Positions 1-10,782 of a DNA stretch of 64,000 bases are shown piece after piece. The notes under the pieces were generated by a model, which worked only from the letters and a program-made list of their open reading frames with translations, was not told the origin of the DNA and made no database searches. This DNA is from Chrysemys picta bellii. Lineage: Eukaryota; Chordata; Testudines; Emydidae. Within the stretch, counting starts at the first letter, position 1; each line of letters begins with the position of its first letter. The position numbers were made by a program, and so were the translations under genes. The stretch lies in NCBI RefSeq assembly GCF_011386835.1, contig NC_088800.1, forward strand, positions 52,419,439 to 52,483,438, written 5' to 3'.

Positions 1-311
1 CGAAAGTTTCGCAGCCACTGGGGTTCATCCCAGACCTGCAGCAATATGCGGTCCCACCAGTCAGTGCTTGTTTCCCGGGCCCAGAATCGCCGTTCCACAA
101 CATCCACATGAGCCATTGCCACCGTGATGTCCTCGGCGCTGGGTCCCGTGCTTTCTGACAGGTCTGTGCTACTCTCAGACTTCAGGCCCTCACCGCGGTG
201 CCGTAGCCTCCTCGCCTGACTTATCTGCATCTGCCTCTGGGAAAGGTGGATGATAAGCTGCGAGGCGTTGAGAACGGCCACAACTGCAGCGATGGTCGCA
301 GCGGGCTCCAT
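1..311 (-). CDS. PIF/Harbinger element protein, N-terminal 103 codons (runs off the left edge)
   Basis: Reading the minus strand from the ATG at 309-311, the frame stays open to position 1 without a stop. The product begins MEPAATIAAVVAVLNASQLI and, about 75 residues in, has ERRFWARETSTDWWDRIL followed by a VWDEPQWLRNF segment. This W-rich segment sits just before the helix-turn-helix and nuclease regions in Harbinger-type transposases. A diverged copy of the same segment lies at about 15.65-15.75 kb. The catalytic DDE part would lie left of the window. The frame is intact as far as visible, unlike the other transposase remnants here. Harbinger transposase cuts and reinserts DNA at TTA/TAA sites. 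Whether this copy is complete cannot be judged. Confidence 0.75.
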   Translation of the reverse strand, partial: MEPAATIAAVVAVLNASQLIIHLSQRQMQISQARRLRHRGEGLKSESSTDLSESTGPSAEDITVAMAHVDVVERRFWARETSTDWWDRILLQVWDEPQWLRNF

Positions 312-693
312 GCTCGCAGTGCTGTGGTGTCTGCGCTGTCACTGACTAGAAAAGTGCGCGAACTGATTTCCCGCCGGCGCTTTCAGGGAGGGAGGGAGGG
401 CGGGAGTGATGGACGGATGACGACAGTTACCCAAAAGCACCCTCGACACATTTTTTTACCCAGAAGGCATTGGCGGCTCCACCCAGAATTCCAATGGGCA
501 GCGGGGACTGCGGGAACTGTGGGATAGCTGCCCACAATGCACCGCTTCCAATGTCTACGCTTTCCCCGTTAGTGTGGACTCACAAAGTCGAATTACTGTC
601 CTTAGTGTGGACACACACGTTCGAATTTGCAATATCGATTCCAAAAATTCGATTTAAGTAAAATCGAACTACTCTCGTAGTGTAGACATACCC
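1..693 (-). mobile_element. PIF/Harbinger DNA transposon, 5' part
   Basis: The right end reads GTAGTGTAGACATACCC followed by TTA (694-696), the usual Harbinger target duplication. Read on the minus strand the terminus is GGGTATGTCTACACTAC, closely related to the ends of the elements at 13298-13573 and 61304-61588. The 312-693 segment is non-coding and AT-rich near the end. The other end lies outside the window. Confidence 0.75.
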
Positions 694-696
694 TTA

Positions 697-1268
697 GTTT
701 TACTTTGTTTTCTCAATTTGTAAATGTACCTTTTTACTAGAGTGTTTATCTTTGTTTGCTATACTTTGAACCTGAGGCTAGAGGGAAGTCCTCTGAGCTC
801 TTTAAGTTTGATTACCCTGTAAAGTTATTTTCCATACTGATTTTACAGAGATGATTTTTACCTTTTTCTTTAATTAAAAGCCTTCTTTTTAAGAACCTGA
901 TTGATTTTTCCTTGTTTTTAGATCCAAGGGGGTTGGATCTGTATTCACCAGGAGTTGGTGGGAGGAAGGAGGGGAATGGTTAATTTCTCCTTGTTTTTAG
1001 ATCCAAGGGGGTTGGATCTGTATTCACCAGGAGTTGGTGGGAGGAAGGAGGGGAATGGTTAATTTCTCCTTGTTTTTAGATCCAAGGGGTTTGGATCTGT
1101 ATTCACCAGGGAATTGGTGAAAGGTTTCTCAAGGCTACCCAGGGAAGGGAATTAGTTTTTGAGAATGGTGGCAGCGGACCAGAACTAAGCTGGTAGTTAA
1201 GCTTAGAAGTCTTCATGCAGGCCCCCACATTTGTACCCTAAAGTTCAAAGTGGGGAAGCAGGCTTGAC
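697..1268 (+). mobile_element. Possible LTR remnant, 5' side cut by the Harbinger element
   Basis: The stretch has an AATTAAA-type signal near 873, a short tandem repeat, a segment GGTGGCAGCGGACCAGA near 1169, and ends in TTGACA. I associate this segment order with turtle LTR elements, but no matching left end or target duplication is visible, so the class is uncertain. Confidence 0.35.
910..1120 (+). repeat. 79-bp tandem repeat, about 2.6 copies
   Basis: The phrase CCTTGTTTTTAGATCCAAGG recurs at 910, 989 and 1068, giving a 79-base period. The first two units are almost identical; the third diverges after about 50 bases (CAGGGAATTGGTGAAAGG instead of CAGGAGTTGGTGGGAGG). Confidence 0.9.
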
Positions 1269-1289
1269 ACCCCCAGATGCAGCCTTTCC

Positions 1290-2880
1290 TATTTCATTCA
1301 GACTCGGCATCTCACATATCAGTTACAGCAACATGTTCTTCGCTGGCTTTCACAAATCCCATCTTGCCCTGCTTGTATCCATTCAAAATGCCACTGCAAC
1401 GATAATCTCTCTAGCTTCTCAATTTGAGTACATCACCCCTCTCTTTGCGTCCCTCCACTAGCTCCTTTTTCTCTGTCACGTCCAACATAAGCTACTGGCC
1501 TTCACATTCAAGGCCCTCCACTGCCTATCACCTCTCATACACTATCGAGATGCGACTCGCCTCTGATCAGCCATTGTTAAATAGTCAAACAATCACCTTT
1601 ACACTTTCTCCCATACTGCCCTGCGTTCAGAGTGGGGGTTCCCCATGAACATCGGCAAAGCTACCTCAGTGTCCTCTTTTCAAATCCCTTCCTACCATGC
1701 TCCTTGCTATGATGCCCATAAAACAAACTTGACAATGGAGAGACCACTGCCTATCACGCTGACCTCTATTTAGGGTGACAAGACGTCCCGATTTTTGCTT
1801 CTTTGTCCCGCATCCCGACTGACAAAAAGACATTGGACAAAAAAGAAATGTTGCGCTCCGCCCCCCCTTCCCCCATTGGCTCCCTCCCCAAATCCCTGCC
1901 CTGGCCCCGCCTCTTCCCCAACCACACAGCATTCCTCCTCCCTCCCAGGCTTGCAGCATGGCGGCACGAGCCTGGGAGGGAGGGGGTGGCGGTGGTACCT
2001 GGATCCTGGAGCTGGTGAGTCAGCTCCAGCACCCGGGCACCCGGTGGGCAAAGGGGGCTGGCAAGGGAGGGAGACGGGGGGCTCAGCTTTGAGCCCCCCA
2101 CCGCGACAAAGGGCTCCTGCACCCGGGGCCGGGAGCGCAGCCTGGAGGCTGCTCCAGCCCTGCAGCCCGCGGGGTAGCGCGGTGGGTCTGGGCAGGGGCC
2201 GGTTGGGCTGCGTGGGCCGAATCCCTGCTGCTGCCAGGGAGCCCTGCGCCTCTCCCTCCCGCTCGCGGTTGTGGCTCCTTCCCGGTGGGACGTGCCCCCC
2301 GGCCTGCCCTGGCCACATGCGGCACGCGACCAGCTGCTCCTTCCCGGCGGGAGGGAGAGTAGGCACGGGGGACGCGCGCCGCATGTGGCCAGGGCGGTGG
2401 GAGGCGCATCCCGCTGGGAAGGAGCCGCAGCCACGAGCAGGAGAGGTGCGGGGCTCCCTGGCAGCAGCGGGGATTCGGCCCCTGCCGCCCACCCGGCTCC
2501 TGCCCGCTCCGCGCTGCCCCCGCCCGGATCCACCGCGTGCCGCATATGCCCATGGCGGGCCGGGGGGGGCAGGAGGCTTCGCAGGGAGGGCAGCGCACGG
2601 GGCTGGGGCCTGCTAATGCCCCCGGCCCCTTTTAAATGCCTTTTTTTCCCCCTCCCCCCCGTCCCGATATTTTGGACTGCTGATCTGGTCACCCTACCTA
2701 TATTATCTCATTGGTTCCTTGTGCTCCCCTGCCTGTCTGTATGCCCCTGTTGAGTCTCCTCTTACCCTTCAATTGTAAGCTCCTTCGGGCTAGGGCTTCT
2801 CTTCGTTCTGGGTTTATACAGCGCCCAGCACAATGGGGTCCTGCTCCATGACTGGGGCTCCTAGACACTACAGCGGTACA
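1290..2880 (+). mobile_element. L2-like LINE 3' part, split by a hAT element
   Basis: Before the insertion a broken frame reads like the C-terminal end of an L2/CR1-type reverse transcriptase (SIQNATATIISLASQFEYIT, then LFASLH). After it, 2697-2880 holds the typical 3' end: TTGTAAGCTCC, a GTTTATACAGCGCCCAGCAC block, then CATGACTGGGGCTCCTAG. Sequence continues across 1770/2697 once the hAT and its duplication are removed. Exact clade (L2 or L3/CR1) is uncertain. Confidence 0.65.
1771..2696. mobile_element. GC-rich non-autonomous hAT element, 926 bp
   Basis: Ends are TAGGGTGACAAGACGTCCCG and, at the right, GATCTGGTCACCCTA. The flanks CCTCTATT (1763-1770) and CCTATATT (2697-2704) match at 7 of 8 bases, the hAT target duplication. 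The interior is about 70% GC with an inverted pair of roughly 110 bases (about 2195-2310 and 2375-2495). Long frames on both strands through the interior are GC-driven and show no family motif. Confidence 0.85.
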
Positions 2881-3009
2881 AGTTATAAACAGCATTGCCA
2901 GTGGCAGAGCTGGTACTAGAATGGTGAGAAACTCCCCCCACGAGTCTAGTACAGTCACAGAGGGAGCAGGATGAGCTAGTGTACTGTACAGAGCAGGGGG
3001 AGGTAGGAC

Positions 3010-3170
3010 CTCCCCGAGTTCTAGCTGCAGCTCTGACAGTGAGGCCTGTGGCTTTGGACAAGTCATTGAAGCGCTCTGTGCCTCAGTTTCTCCATTTGTC
3101 AAATGGGAGCTAATTCACTGGGATGAAGTCAGGATAAGTGTTAATAAAGGGCGTTGTGAAAGCAGAAGTA
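3010..3170 (+). repeat. MIR-type SINE remnant
   Basis: The core is recognisable as GGACAAGTCATTGAAGCGC, then TGTGCCTCAGTTTCTCCA and TTTGTCAAATGGGAG, in MIR order and orientation. It is old and diverged. Confidence 0.7.
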
Positions 3171-3180
3171 TTTCCTGAAA

Positions 3181-4300
3181 GGCTTGAATTATACTACAAA
3201 GCAAAACGTGGAGCTAGAATACAGGAAGTCATGAGCAGAGATGGCTCCTGAAATAAATTAAAAACTGGCTTAGGGACACACCGCAGAGGGTTTCAACCTA
3301 AGGAGAACATTCCATACTGGAGAGCAGCAAGGGCAGTGACAGGCAGGTCACTAGCAGAGCCAATTGTGTCTACTTCACTTCAGAATGACCTAGAAAAATA
3401 GATCCTTTCAAAAGTGTTTAAGTGAGTTGACAATACCATACTGTACCTGGTGCCGGGAGCTAGTAAGCCAGCAATGATTTGAACAGTAAGGATTACGTAG
3501 AGAACTCGAATGATTCAATGTCAGGTAATGAGGCTGGGAACTTGCATGAACTGTAAGTGTAGAGAAGAGACCAGGAAAGAGACCTAGAGACCTTGTAAAA
3601 GAGTTTGGGGTGGGGTGGGACAGGGGACAAGAGGATGGGAGGAATCTTAACGTGAACCTCAGAAAGAAAGACTGAAGTATAGTTTAATTTAGACAGCAAC
3701 TCCGCGCCAAAGAAATGATAGACTGACGTTTAGGAGACTAACCTATTAAAAGCAGAGGGTTTTAAAAACAAGGTGGTCAAAATATGTAGTAAACACCAGA
3801 AACTGTCAGGGTCAGCAATAGCTAAGGACTATGAATCTGTCCAAGAGAGCAGAACCGATCTGTACAAGCAGTCCCTCCACAGAGGGGCAAGCCATTAGTT
3901 GGATTTTTTAGGTTAAAAAGATACAAGATAGCTGGATTGGTATTTCCAGAGGCATCGCTGCACCACATGCCTTTAATTTTAGTTCCAAATAGCTGTCCGT
4001 TCTTAATTGCAGGACAGACTTAGCACTGGCCTAATAGTCCTCCTGCTTCAGGGACAGCATGTCCTTCATAAAACGGATTCCTACTTCAGCAAGGGGAGAC
4101 CTTCACTTTGCAGTGTCTTCTCCAGGTATAAATAGGTGGCACTGACTAGGGGCTGGAAGGGGTAGGGGAAAAGCCTTCCACCCTTTCCAAAAACTCTCCC
4201 CTCCCATTTCTTTATATCAACAGCAGCTTCGGATCCCACAAGGTGGGCAGCACTACGGTTCTTTCTACATTTCTACAGCTTCAAGTTCGACTCAATTCTT
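3181..4300. other. Intronic sequence, nothing recognised
   Basis: No repeat family, RNA gene or exon could be supported here. Confidence 0.5.
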
Positions 4301-4324
4301 AAGCATACAAGGGCTAGGGGTCGG

Positions 4325-4326
<2 letters not shown>

Positions 4327-4356
<30 letters not shown>

Positions 4357-4371
4357 TCTCTCTCTCTGCCT
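4327..4371 (+). repeat. (CA)n followed by (CT)n microsatellite
   Basis: About 13 CA units run straight into a short CT-rich tract. Confidence 0.9.
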
Positions 4372-4494
4372 CTCTGCGCCTGTTACCATTGGCACTTCTG
4401 CTCTTGGCTTCCTGCGAGTCCCGCAACAGGAGCCATGAACAGATGAAGGAGTCGCTTGACCTCTCCCCAGGTTTGGAGAATTGCTCCCCCTGAT

Positions 4495-4685
4495 TCGGGT
4501 GACCAGATGAGGGGAAGAAAATATCGGGACACATGGGGTGGGGGGGAGGTGCCCGCTGGCTGAGCAAAAAAACCCAACCAAACAAAAAAGTGCTGCCGGC
4601 CGATATCGGGACAAAATGCATCCCAATCGAAGATCGGTCGGGACGCGGGACAGACACCGAAATATCGGGACGTCTGGTCACCCTA
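4495..4685. mobile_element. Short hAT element of the TAGGGTGACC-ended group
   Basis: Ends TCGGGTGACCAGATG and CGTCTGGTCACCCTA are inverted copies of each other. Flanks CCCCTGAT and ACCCCGAT match at 6 of 8 bases. The interior repeats ATATCGGGAC motifs. Same group as 36856-36978 and, by its ends, 1771-2696. Confidence 0.75.
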
Positions 4686-5540
4686 ACCCCGATCATGCTA
4701 GTACCCAGTAAGTGGGAGCTTGTGGGAGTTACACAGTGCTGCTGTGTGAGAAGTCTTAAGCCTCTCAGCTTGCACCACATGCACTGCAAGAAGGATGAAG
4801 GCATTTGAAGGGTGTGGGGGAAGTGCTACAGAGCAGGAGAACTGTGAATGGGGTACTCAACCTGGAATATGGTGAGGAGAAAGGGGAGATCAAGGAGCAG
4901 GAAGCCATGGAGAGGAGTTTGGAGGAGTGCAAGGTTAGAAAAAAGTAGAGTTGGATGGCTGGGGAGCAAAGATTACTAACAAAAACAGAATAAGGGGCTG
5001 GTGAAAGAACTAGACAGAAGTGGGGGCATGAAAAGGTCTCCAGCGTGCTATAGACATGTATGTTCTCGCCCTTTAAGGGGAAGGCAACTCCGCTTTTCTA
5101 CGCAGCTAGGATTGCATCTAAAGGGGAATCCACTTCTCTTCTTGTGATCCAGCCTAACTAACTAACTATCTGGAGAGATCACATACTGACTCTGCCTAGG
5201 AACAGGGAAGTTTTCTATACACTATGCAATATTACATCCAAAGCACTACATTTAAAGAACTATATAAAGATTGCAAAGTCAAAAGTTCGGAAGTGTCAGA
5301 ATTAAAGTTTCCTGTGCACCCTTAATTTGGTCCCCTTGCATGAATGGTTCTGATGCAGTATTTAATTTCATGGCCACATGCTAATTTTTCCACAGGAAAC
5401 CTGCCTCATTCAGTGCATGGGTAGATTATTCCATATTTTTTTTTATCCCCCTAATTCAATATATTGGCTCAGGTCTTCTTAACATACACCATCTAAAACC
5501 CAGCAATGAACCAAAAAAGTATTCATTTCCTCATGAGCAT
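4686..5540. other. Intronic sequence, nothing recognised
   Basis: No supported feature. Confidence 0.5.
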
Positions 5541-5544
5541 TTCT

Positions 5545-5995
5545 ATGGTGCTCTCCGTGACACCCGGGTGCTCACAAATATTAATGAATTGATCTTCACA
5601 ACACCCCCGAGATCAGATAGTATTACTGTCCCCATTTTACACCTGGGGAATGAAGAGAGAGAGAGAGAGAGATAGATTAAAGACAAAACTTACAAAAGGA
5701 TACACTAATTTGGGGTGTCCAGTTTGAAACACCTAGCGCCTGATTTTTCAGAGTACTCAGTATATTTAGAGCACTTTATATGTTCAAAGCACAGCTTCAA
5801 TCAACCTCAGTAGTCAGTGCTCAAAACATCTACAAGTCTGAGCCCAAGTCTCTCATGTTGGGTACCGAGAAAAACAAGGAACATTTTGGATTCATCTCAG
5901 TTCAAGGGACTTGCCCAGCATCACATAGGAAGACAGTTGCAGAGGCAGGGATAGAATCAAGTTCTCCAGGGTGGCATTAAACTTCCTTAATCAAG
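5545..5995 (-). repeat. MIR/CORE-SINE-like remnants with a (GA)n tract
   Basis: On the plus strand ACTGTCCCCATTTTACACCT (about 5626) and GGGACTTGCCCAGCATCACA (about 5907) match the reversed MIR order. A (GA)n run lies at about 5653-5672. The two blocks may be one split copy. Confidence 0.55.
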
Positions 5996-8543
5996 AGACC
6001 ATCCTCTCTTCCTCCAATCCCGTGCCTCATTTGCTACACATCTTTCAACGTTTGCAACAAGCAATGCAGGGGTTCGACAGAGAACAGCCTCATTCCCTAC
6101 ACAAGCCTGTTCAGTTCCCAGAATACCATCCCTCCTGTGCACTAATAAGGCAGGGGTACTGTGGGGGAAAAATGGCATGTGATCATGTAATTAAAAATTG
6201 TACCCCAATAATGCATATGCATAATGGGGCTATATTAAGGCTGAAGGGGCAACCCTCATTCTTGTATGTCCTAACTTTGGAATGCTTGAATTTGCAGTCT
6301 TAATAGTCTGTTGATGTAGGTTTTTTTAAAATGTAATTTCCCAATTTTGTTTTAAAAAATGAAAATCAGAAATTTATCATGTGAAACCATATTGATCTAC
6401 AACTTGTGTCACAGCAGGATTCAGATCTTTACTGCTACATCACAGATCACTTGAACTAATGGAGTAACTGGCAGCAGTCAGCTGTGAACCACTCTGTGGA
6501 TCAACCACTAGAGGGAGACAAAATCCACTGGCAAAGTGTGTTTCAGATATTTGCTGACAGCAGAGCAATATAGAGACACAGGACTCCTGGGTTCAATGCT
6601 TGGTTCTGGAAGGGAACATGGGCTAGAGGCTACAGACTGTTCTGCCCCATAGCCTTAGCTGGATGCTGGTAGAGGGAGCACAGCAAATGCAGGAAAGAGG
6701 TTCCCTAGTCTTGGTTCTGCTGGAACAGCTGTGGCACTAGGAACAATTGTGAAGAAAATCCTGCTCAGCCTCTAGAACCTCAGGATGGAACATGTTCAGT
6801 TGCTCTGCGGGGACCGCACTTGTAGTCTGGTTGGTTCAGATGAACTGGAAGGGAGGGGATGGAGCATGCTGAATGCAAGGTCCCAAACTCTGAATATGGG
6901 TGCAGACAGATTTTCAGAGGCTTATAACTGCCAAATTTGGGTGGACTTTCACAAGGAATATGTAGCATTGATAAGGGAATGTTACGATTAGATTTACCTG
7001 CACCCTACCCCTTTAATGGTTTGGAGCGCAGCGGAAGAGATCACAGTGGGAAATAGGAAGTGGGTCCAGGAAGGCAACAAAAGGCACATCCCTAACACCA
7101 AGGTGATTCCGGCACCAAATTTCAAGTCCCTGCTCAAAAAGCATGGAGGAGCTAAATGTTAGTAAGAATTTAATGTGGACAAAACAATGTGCTTTTATTT
7201 AACCTCATTCTGAAAAAGAGCCGGACTGATCTTTTTTCTCTCTTTTTTTTTTTAATCTCAGCAAAAAGGACCTGTAGCAGACACTCAACATGGAAAATTT
7301 CAGCCTAAACAGTTGAAGTTTGGCAAAAGTTACAGAGCAACTGAAAACTGGATTTTATATTGGAAATCAGTCAACCCTAATTTTAGGCATCATTACCTGC
7401 ACCACTTATAATACTTAGTATAGTATTCTTTTATAAAAAAAACTATAGCAATCCCACAGATATACTTAATTTGTACAAGAACAGGTGTTGCATATCTTCC
7501 CTGTCTACCACATACACTTCGGATAAAAATTCCTAAATGCCCCCTCAAAATGTGTGTGTGGGGAAATGAGAACACTTTTTAAATGGATTCACCCTGGCCC
7601 CTGAATCTTTGCCTAACAAAACACACAATTTTGAGCTTTAATTTCAAACACTCAAAAGAATTTAAAAAAATTAAAAAAGTCAGCTTTATTCCAGTATTTG
7701 TGAATTTCGATTGAGCTTCATCAGTGAGATTTCTTATACTGGAGTGCATGAATTTTAAGATTAGTGGCTTAAGTATTCCACACACTACTATTCAAGTGCT
7801 AAGTGTTGTCCCAGGCAGACTGAAGTGCTTTGTGTATTGATCCACAAAACATGGAACTCTTCTACAGTTCTTATATTTTCATTTGGACTTTTCGGGAGCA
7901 ATGGAAATGAAAAGTTGAAGGTAAGAATGGTTTTAAAGCACAAAGATTGTTACTACAAAGATGTTATCAGGCCAACCCAATGGTTCTGATGATAGCTCAA
8001 CACCATATTGCAGTGGACACTGCCTCTTCCCAAGGAACTGCAGATGGGCTCTGGTTCCTAACCCACATAATATAGGCCACCAGCTCTTACAGATTTGCCA
8101 GTGCTATACACCAAAAGACTATCAAACTATTCTTGCACAATAACCTGCAAATAATGCACCACAAGGTGTTTTACAATCCATAAAAAGATAGAAACCCTGT
8201 TGATAAAGTGGTTTTGGCTTCCTGTGACATTTCCCAGGATACAATCTGGACTGATGGACAGCTATCCCCCCTCAAATGTCCAAACTGGGATGTCATTTAC
8301 ACTGCTTTGCTGTGAGGACTACCACTTCTGGTCTACTCACACATGCAAAAATCCAGCATGCAAAAATCACTCCCAGCTGAATTATAGGAGTGCTTCTAGC
8401 CAGTCACTCCTGAATTATGTTGCAGAGCAACACCAACAAACTCCCAGTCCCAGACTTGTCACCAGAAATGTGCCTATTGTACTGCCCGGCTCTCTCCTTC
8501 TGGACAATACAAGCTCACAGAAAGTCAGTCATTTAATTAATAG
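5996..8543. other. Intronic sequence, nothing recognised
   Basis: Only short homopolymers (for example T-rich 7241-7254) stand out. Confidence 0.5.
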
Positions 8544-8547
8544 AAAG

Positions 8548-9207
8548 TGTGACGAAGTTCCTCCTCTATCTTGGTGGGTCCTGCGCTTATTGGCGGATTT
8601 TCTTGCCTCAGAGATTCACGATGTGGGTTGGGGAACAGCCCAGAGACCTTCCCCTCTGGAAGAACCCACAGTCCAGGTCAATTGGGAGGTTTGGGGGGAA
8701 CCCGGGCCCACCCTCTACTCCAGGTTCCAGCCCAGGGCCCTGTGGACTGCAGCTGTCTATAGTGCCTCCTGTAACAGCTGCATGACAGCTACAACTCCCT
8801 GGGCTACTTCCCCATGGCCTCCTCCAAACACCTTCCTTATTCTCACCACAGGACCTTCCTCCTGGTGTCTGATAACGCTTGTGCTCCTCAGTCCTCCAGC
8901 AGCACACCCTCTCACTCTCAGCTCCTTGCGCCTCTTGCTCCCCACTCCTCACACTCACACCACAAACTGAAGTGAGCTCCTTTTTAAAACCCAGGTGCCC
9001 TGATTAGCCTGCCTTAATTGATTCTAGAAGCTTCTTCTTAATTGGCTCCAGGTGTCCTAATTAGCCTTAACTGGTTTTAGCAGGTTCCTAATTACTCTAG
9101 TGCAGCCCCTGCTCTGGTCACTCAGGGAACAGAAAACTACTCATCCAATAACCAGTATATTTGCCCTCTACCAGACTCCTGTACCCCACTGGTCTGGGTC
9201 TGTCACA
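8548..9207 (-). mobile_element. Solo LTR, 660 bp
   Basis: Starts TGTGACGAAG and ends GTCTGTCACA (TG...CA), with AAAG directly repeated on both sides (8544-8547, 9208-9211). On the minus strand a TATA-like TTTTAAAAAGG lies near 8975. No retroviral genes flank it, so it is a solo LTR. A 4-bp duplication suits Gypsy-like or ERV1-like elements. The long plus-strand frame through it is non-coding. Confidence 0.75.
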
Positions 9208-9240
9208 AAAGTGATATGCACAAACCCTGTTATCCCAAAT

Positions 9241-9574
9241 GGAGGTTCTCAAACAAAACACTTACTTAGATAAACAATGAAACAATTTTATTAAAGACAG
9301 ATTTTAAGAGATTACAAGTAATGAGGCATAAAAGTCAGAATTGGTTACAAAGAAATAAGAGGTAAAATGCAAACTAATACCTAACTTAACAAGCTAAAGG
9401 AATTCAAAATCAAAGATTTTTCTCACCACATGCTTTTACTGGAGTGGCTCCACTAATTAGGTGGGTGGCCCTTCATTCTCTTGTGTGCGGCCGCCCAGGA
9501 GCGCACCTTAGAGGAAACTATCCACAGTCCACCTAAATGGAGCTCGTCCGCGGACCACAGTTTGAGAACCTCTG
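9241..9574 (-). mobile_element. hAT-like element, right part clear, left end uncertain
   Basis: The right end reads GTTTGAGAACCTCTG, with the interior GTCCGCGGACCACAG typical of a Charlie-like hAT group. At 9241 the plus strand has GGAGGTTCTCAAAC, an inverted match to that end, so 9241-9574 could be one element. Flanking 8-mers do not match, which leaves the left boundary open. Confidence 0.5.
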
Positions 9575-10510
9575 GCCTATTTAGTTTGGGGGACTGGGTT
9601 AAATATACAAGCAAAAGAATTATTTTGCCGATATAAACTGCATCTCCACGAGGTGGTTTTGCTGGAATAGTTATACCCACATACCATGTCGACTATAGAT
9701 AAGGCCTCAGATCTAGGGGTGAGGACCAGCAGTCAGGAAAAAAAATTCACTTGTAAAATAGGCAGCTCTGAAGTCACTGAAACAATCCACAGTATCATTT
9801 TTACAGTCTCTTTTCAGAGTAGCAATCCTCTTAAATTCAGGGGGTCAAAACAGACAGGAAAAAGGGAGAAAGATTGGCCTGTTGGCATTTTGATAGGACT
9901 GAAGAGAATTTCACCAGAAAGCATTTAAAGTGATGGCTCAGAACTCGAGAAGCACAGGGAAAAGGGTAATCTTTTCACTTCCATTTATTTTTATTTTCAG
10001 TGATTTTAAAATGAGTGCCTGTTCCATGGTTCCTGGCAAAGTCTCACTTGTTTGCAGTGCTTCTTTTGCTGCCAGTTCTCATGGACTAAAAGGATCTGAG
10101 TGAACACGGACAGTTAACCAGGTCACTCATTCTTGCAGAAAAATACACACAGCAGAAAGGCAATTCAAAACTGCCGTTGCTGCAAACCCAGAGAAAAGTT
10201 TTAAATAATGTGCATGAAACTTTCCTCCAAGGCTGCAGGTAGACTAAATGCTTTAAAAATAAATAAAAAATAAATAAAAACATACAAAAACCACCCTCTT
10301 CCCCCACCAATTCTCACCCTTTCAATCACAGTGTCAGTGGTGGGCGTAAAAGGGCTTTGGTTTTTTCAAGTGTTTTTTGCTCAGACCATATATAGAGAGC
10401 ATCCAGAAAACATTTTAAATGAAAGAGGAAAAAGGGAAAATGTTCACATAAATTTGATTTGTAGTCCTTGTTCTCACATCCTCAGAATCCACAAGGCAAG
10501 ACTCCTAGAG
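9575..10510. other. Intronic sequence, nothing recognised
   Basis: No supported feature. Confidence 0.5.
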
Positions 10511-10511
10511 A

Positions 10512-10782
10512 GTACGTCTACACTGCAAAAAAGGTGTTCTTAACTCGGGTTAGCTAATCTGGATTAAAATAGCAGTGAAGACACGGCAACTCCGTTTTTA
10601 ATTCGTGTTAGCATATAAAGTTCAAGCCCAGGTTTTCCTTAGGTTTTTACTCAAGCTGCTAACAAGGTAAAAACTGAGATATCCTGTCTTCACTGCTATT
10701 TTAACCCAAGCTAGCTACCTGAGATAAGAACACTCTTTTTTAAGGGGGGGGGGGGGGGCGCGAAGGGCACAGTGTAGGCACA
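10512..10782. mobile_element. Palindromic MITE with an internal poly-G tract
   Basis: The left arm (GTACGTCTACACTGC, later TTAAAATAGCAGTGAAGACA) reappears inverted on the right (TGTCTTCACTGCTATTTTAA, then CACAGTGTAGGCAC). Fifteen G at 10744-10758 interrupt the right arm. No clear target duplication was found, so hAT or Harbinger cannot be decided. Confidence 0.6.

Noticed and set aside
910..1120. CRISPR-like direct repeats
   Set aside because: Units are contiguous 79-mers without spacers, in a vertebrate context.
1900..2620. CpG-island promoter
   Set aside because: The GC-rich block is the body of a mobile element; no adjacent first exon was seen, though secondary use as a promoter cannot be excluded.
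1766..2692. Overlapping frames of 308, 273 and 240 codons on both strands
   Set aside because: They lie inside a GC-rich hAT element with a target duplication, occur in several frames at once and show no domain; they reflect few stops in GC-rich DNA.
8200..8970. 256-codon plus-strand frame
   Set aside because: It crosses the border of a solo LTR at 8548 and reads it antisense to its TATA-like box.
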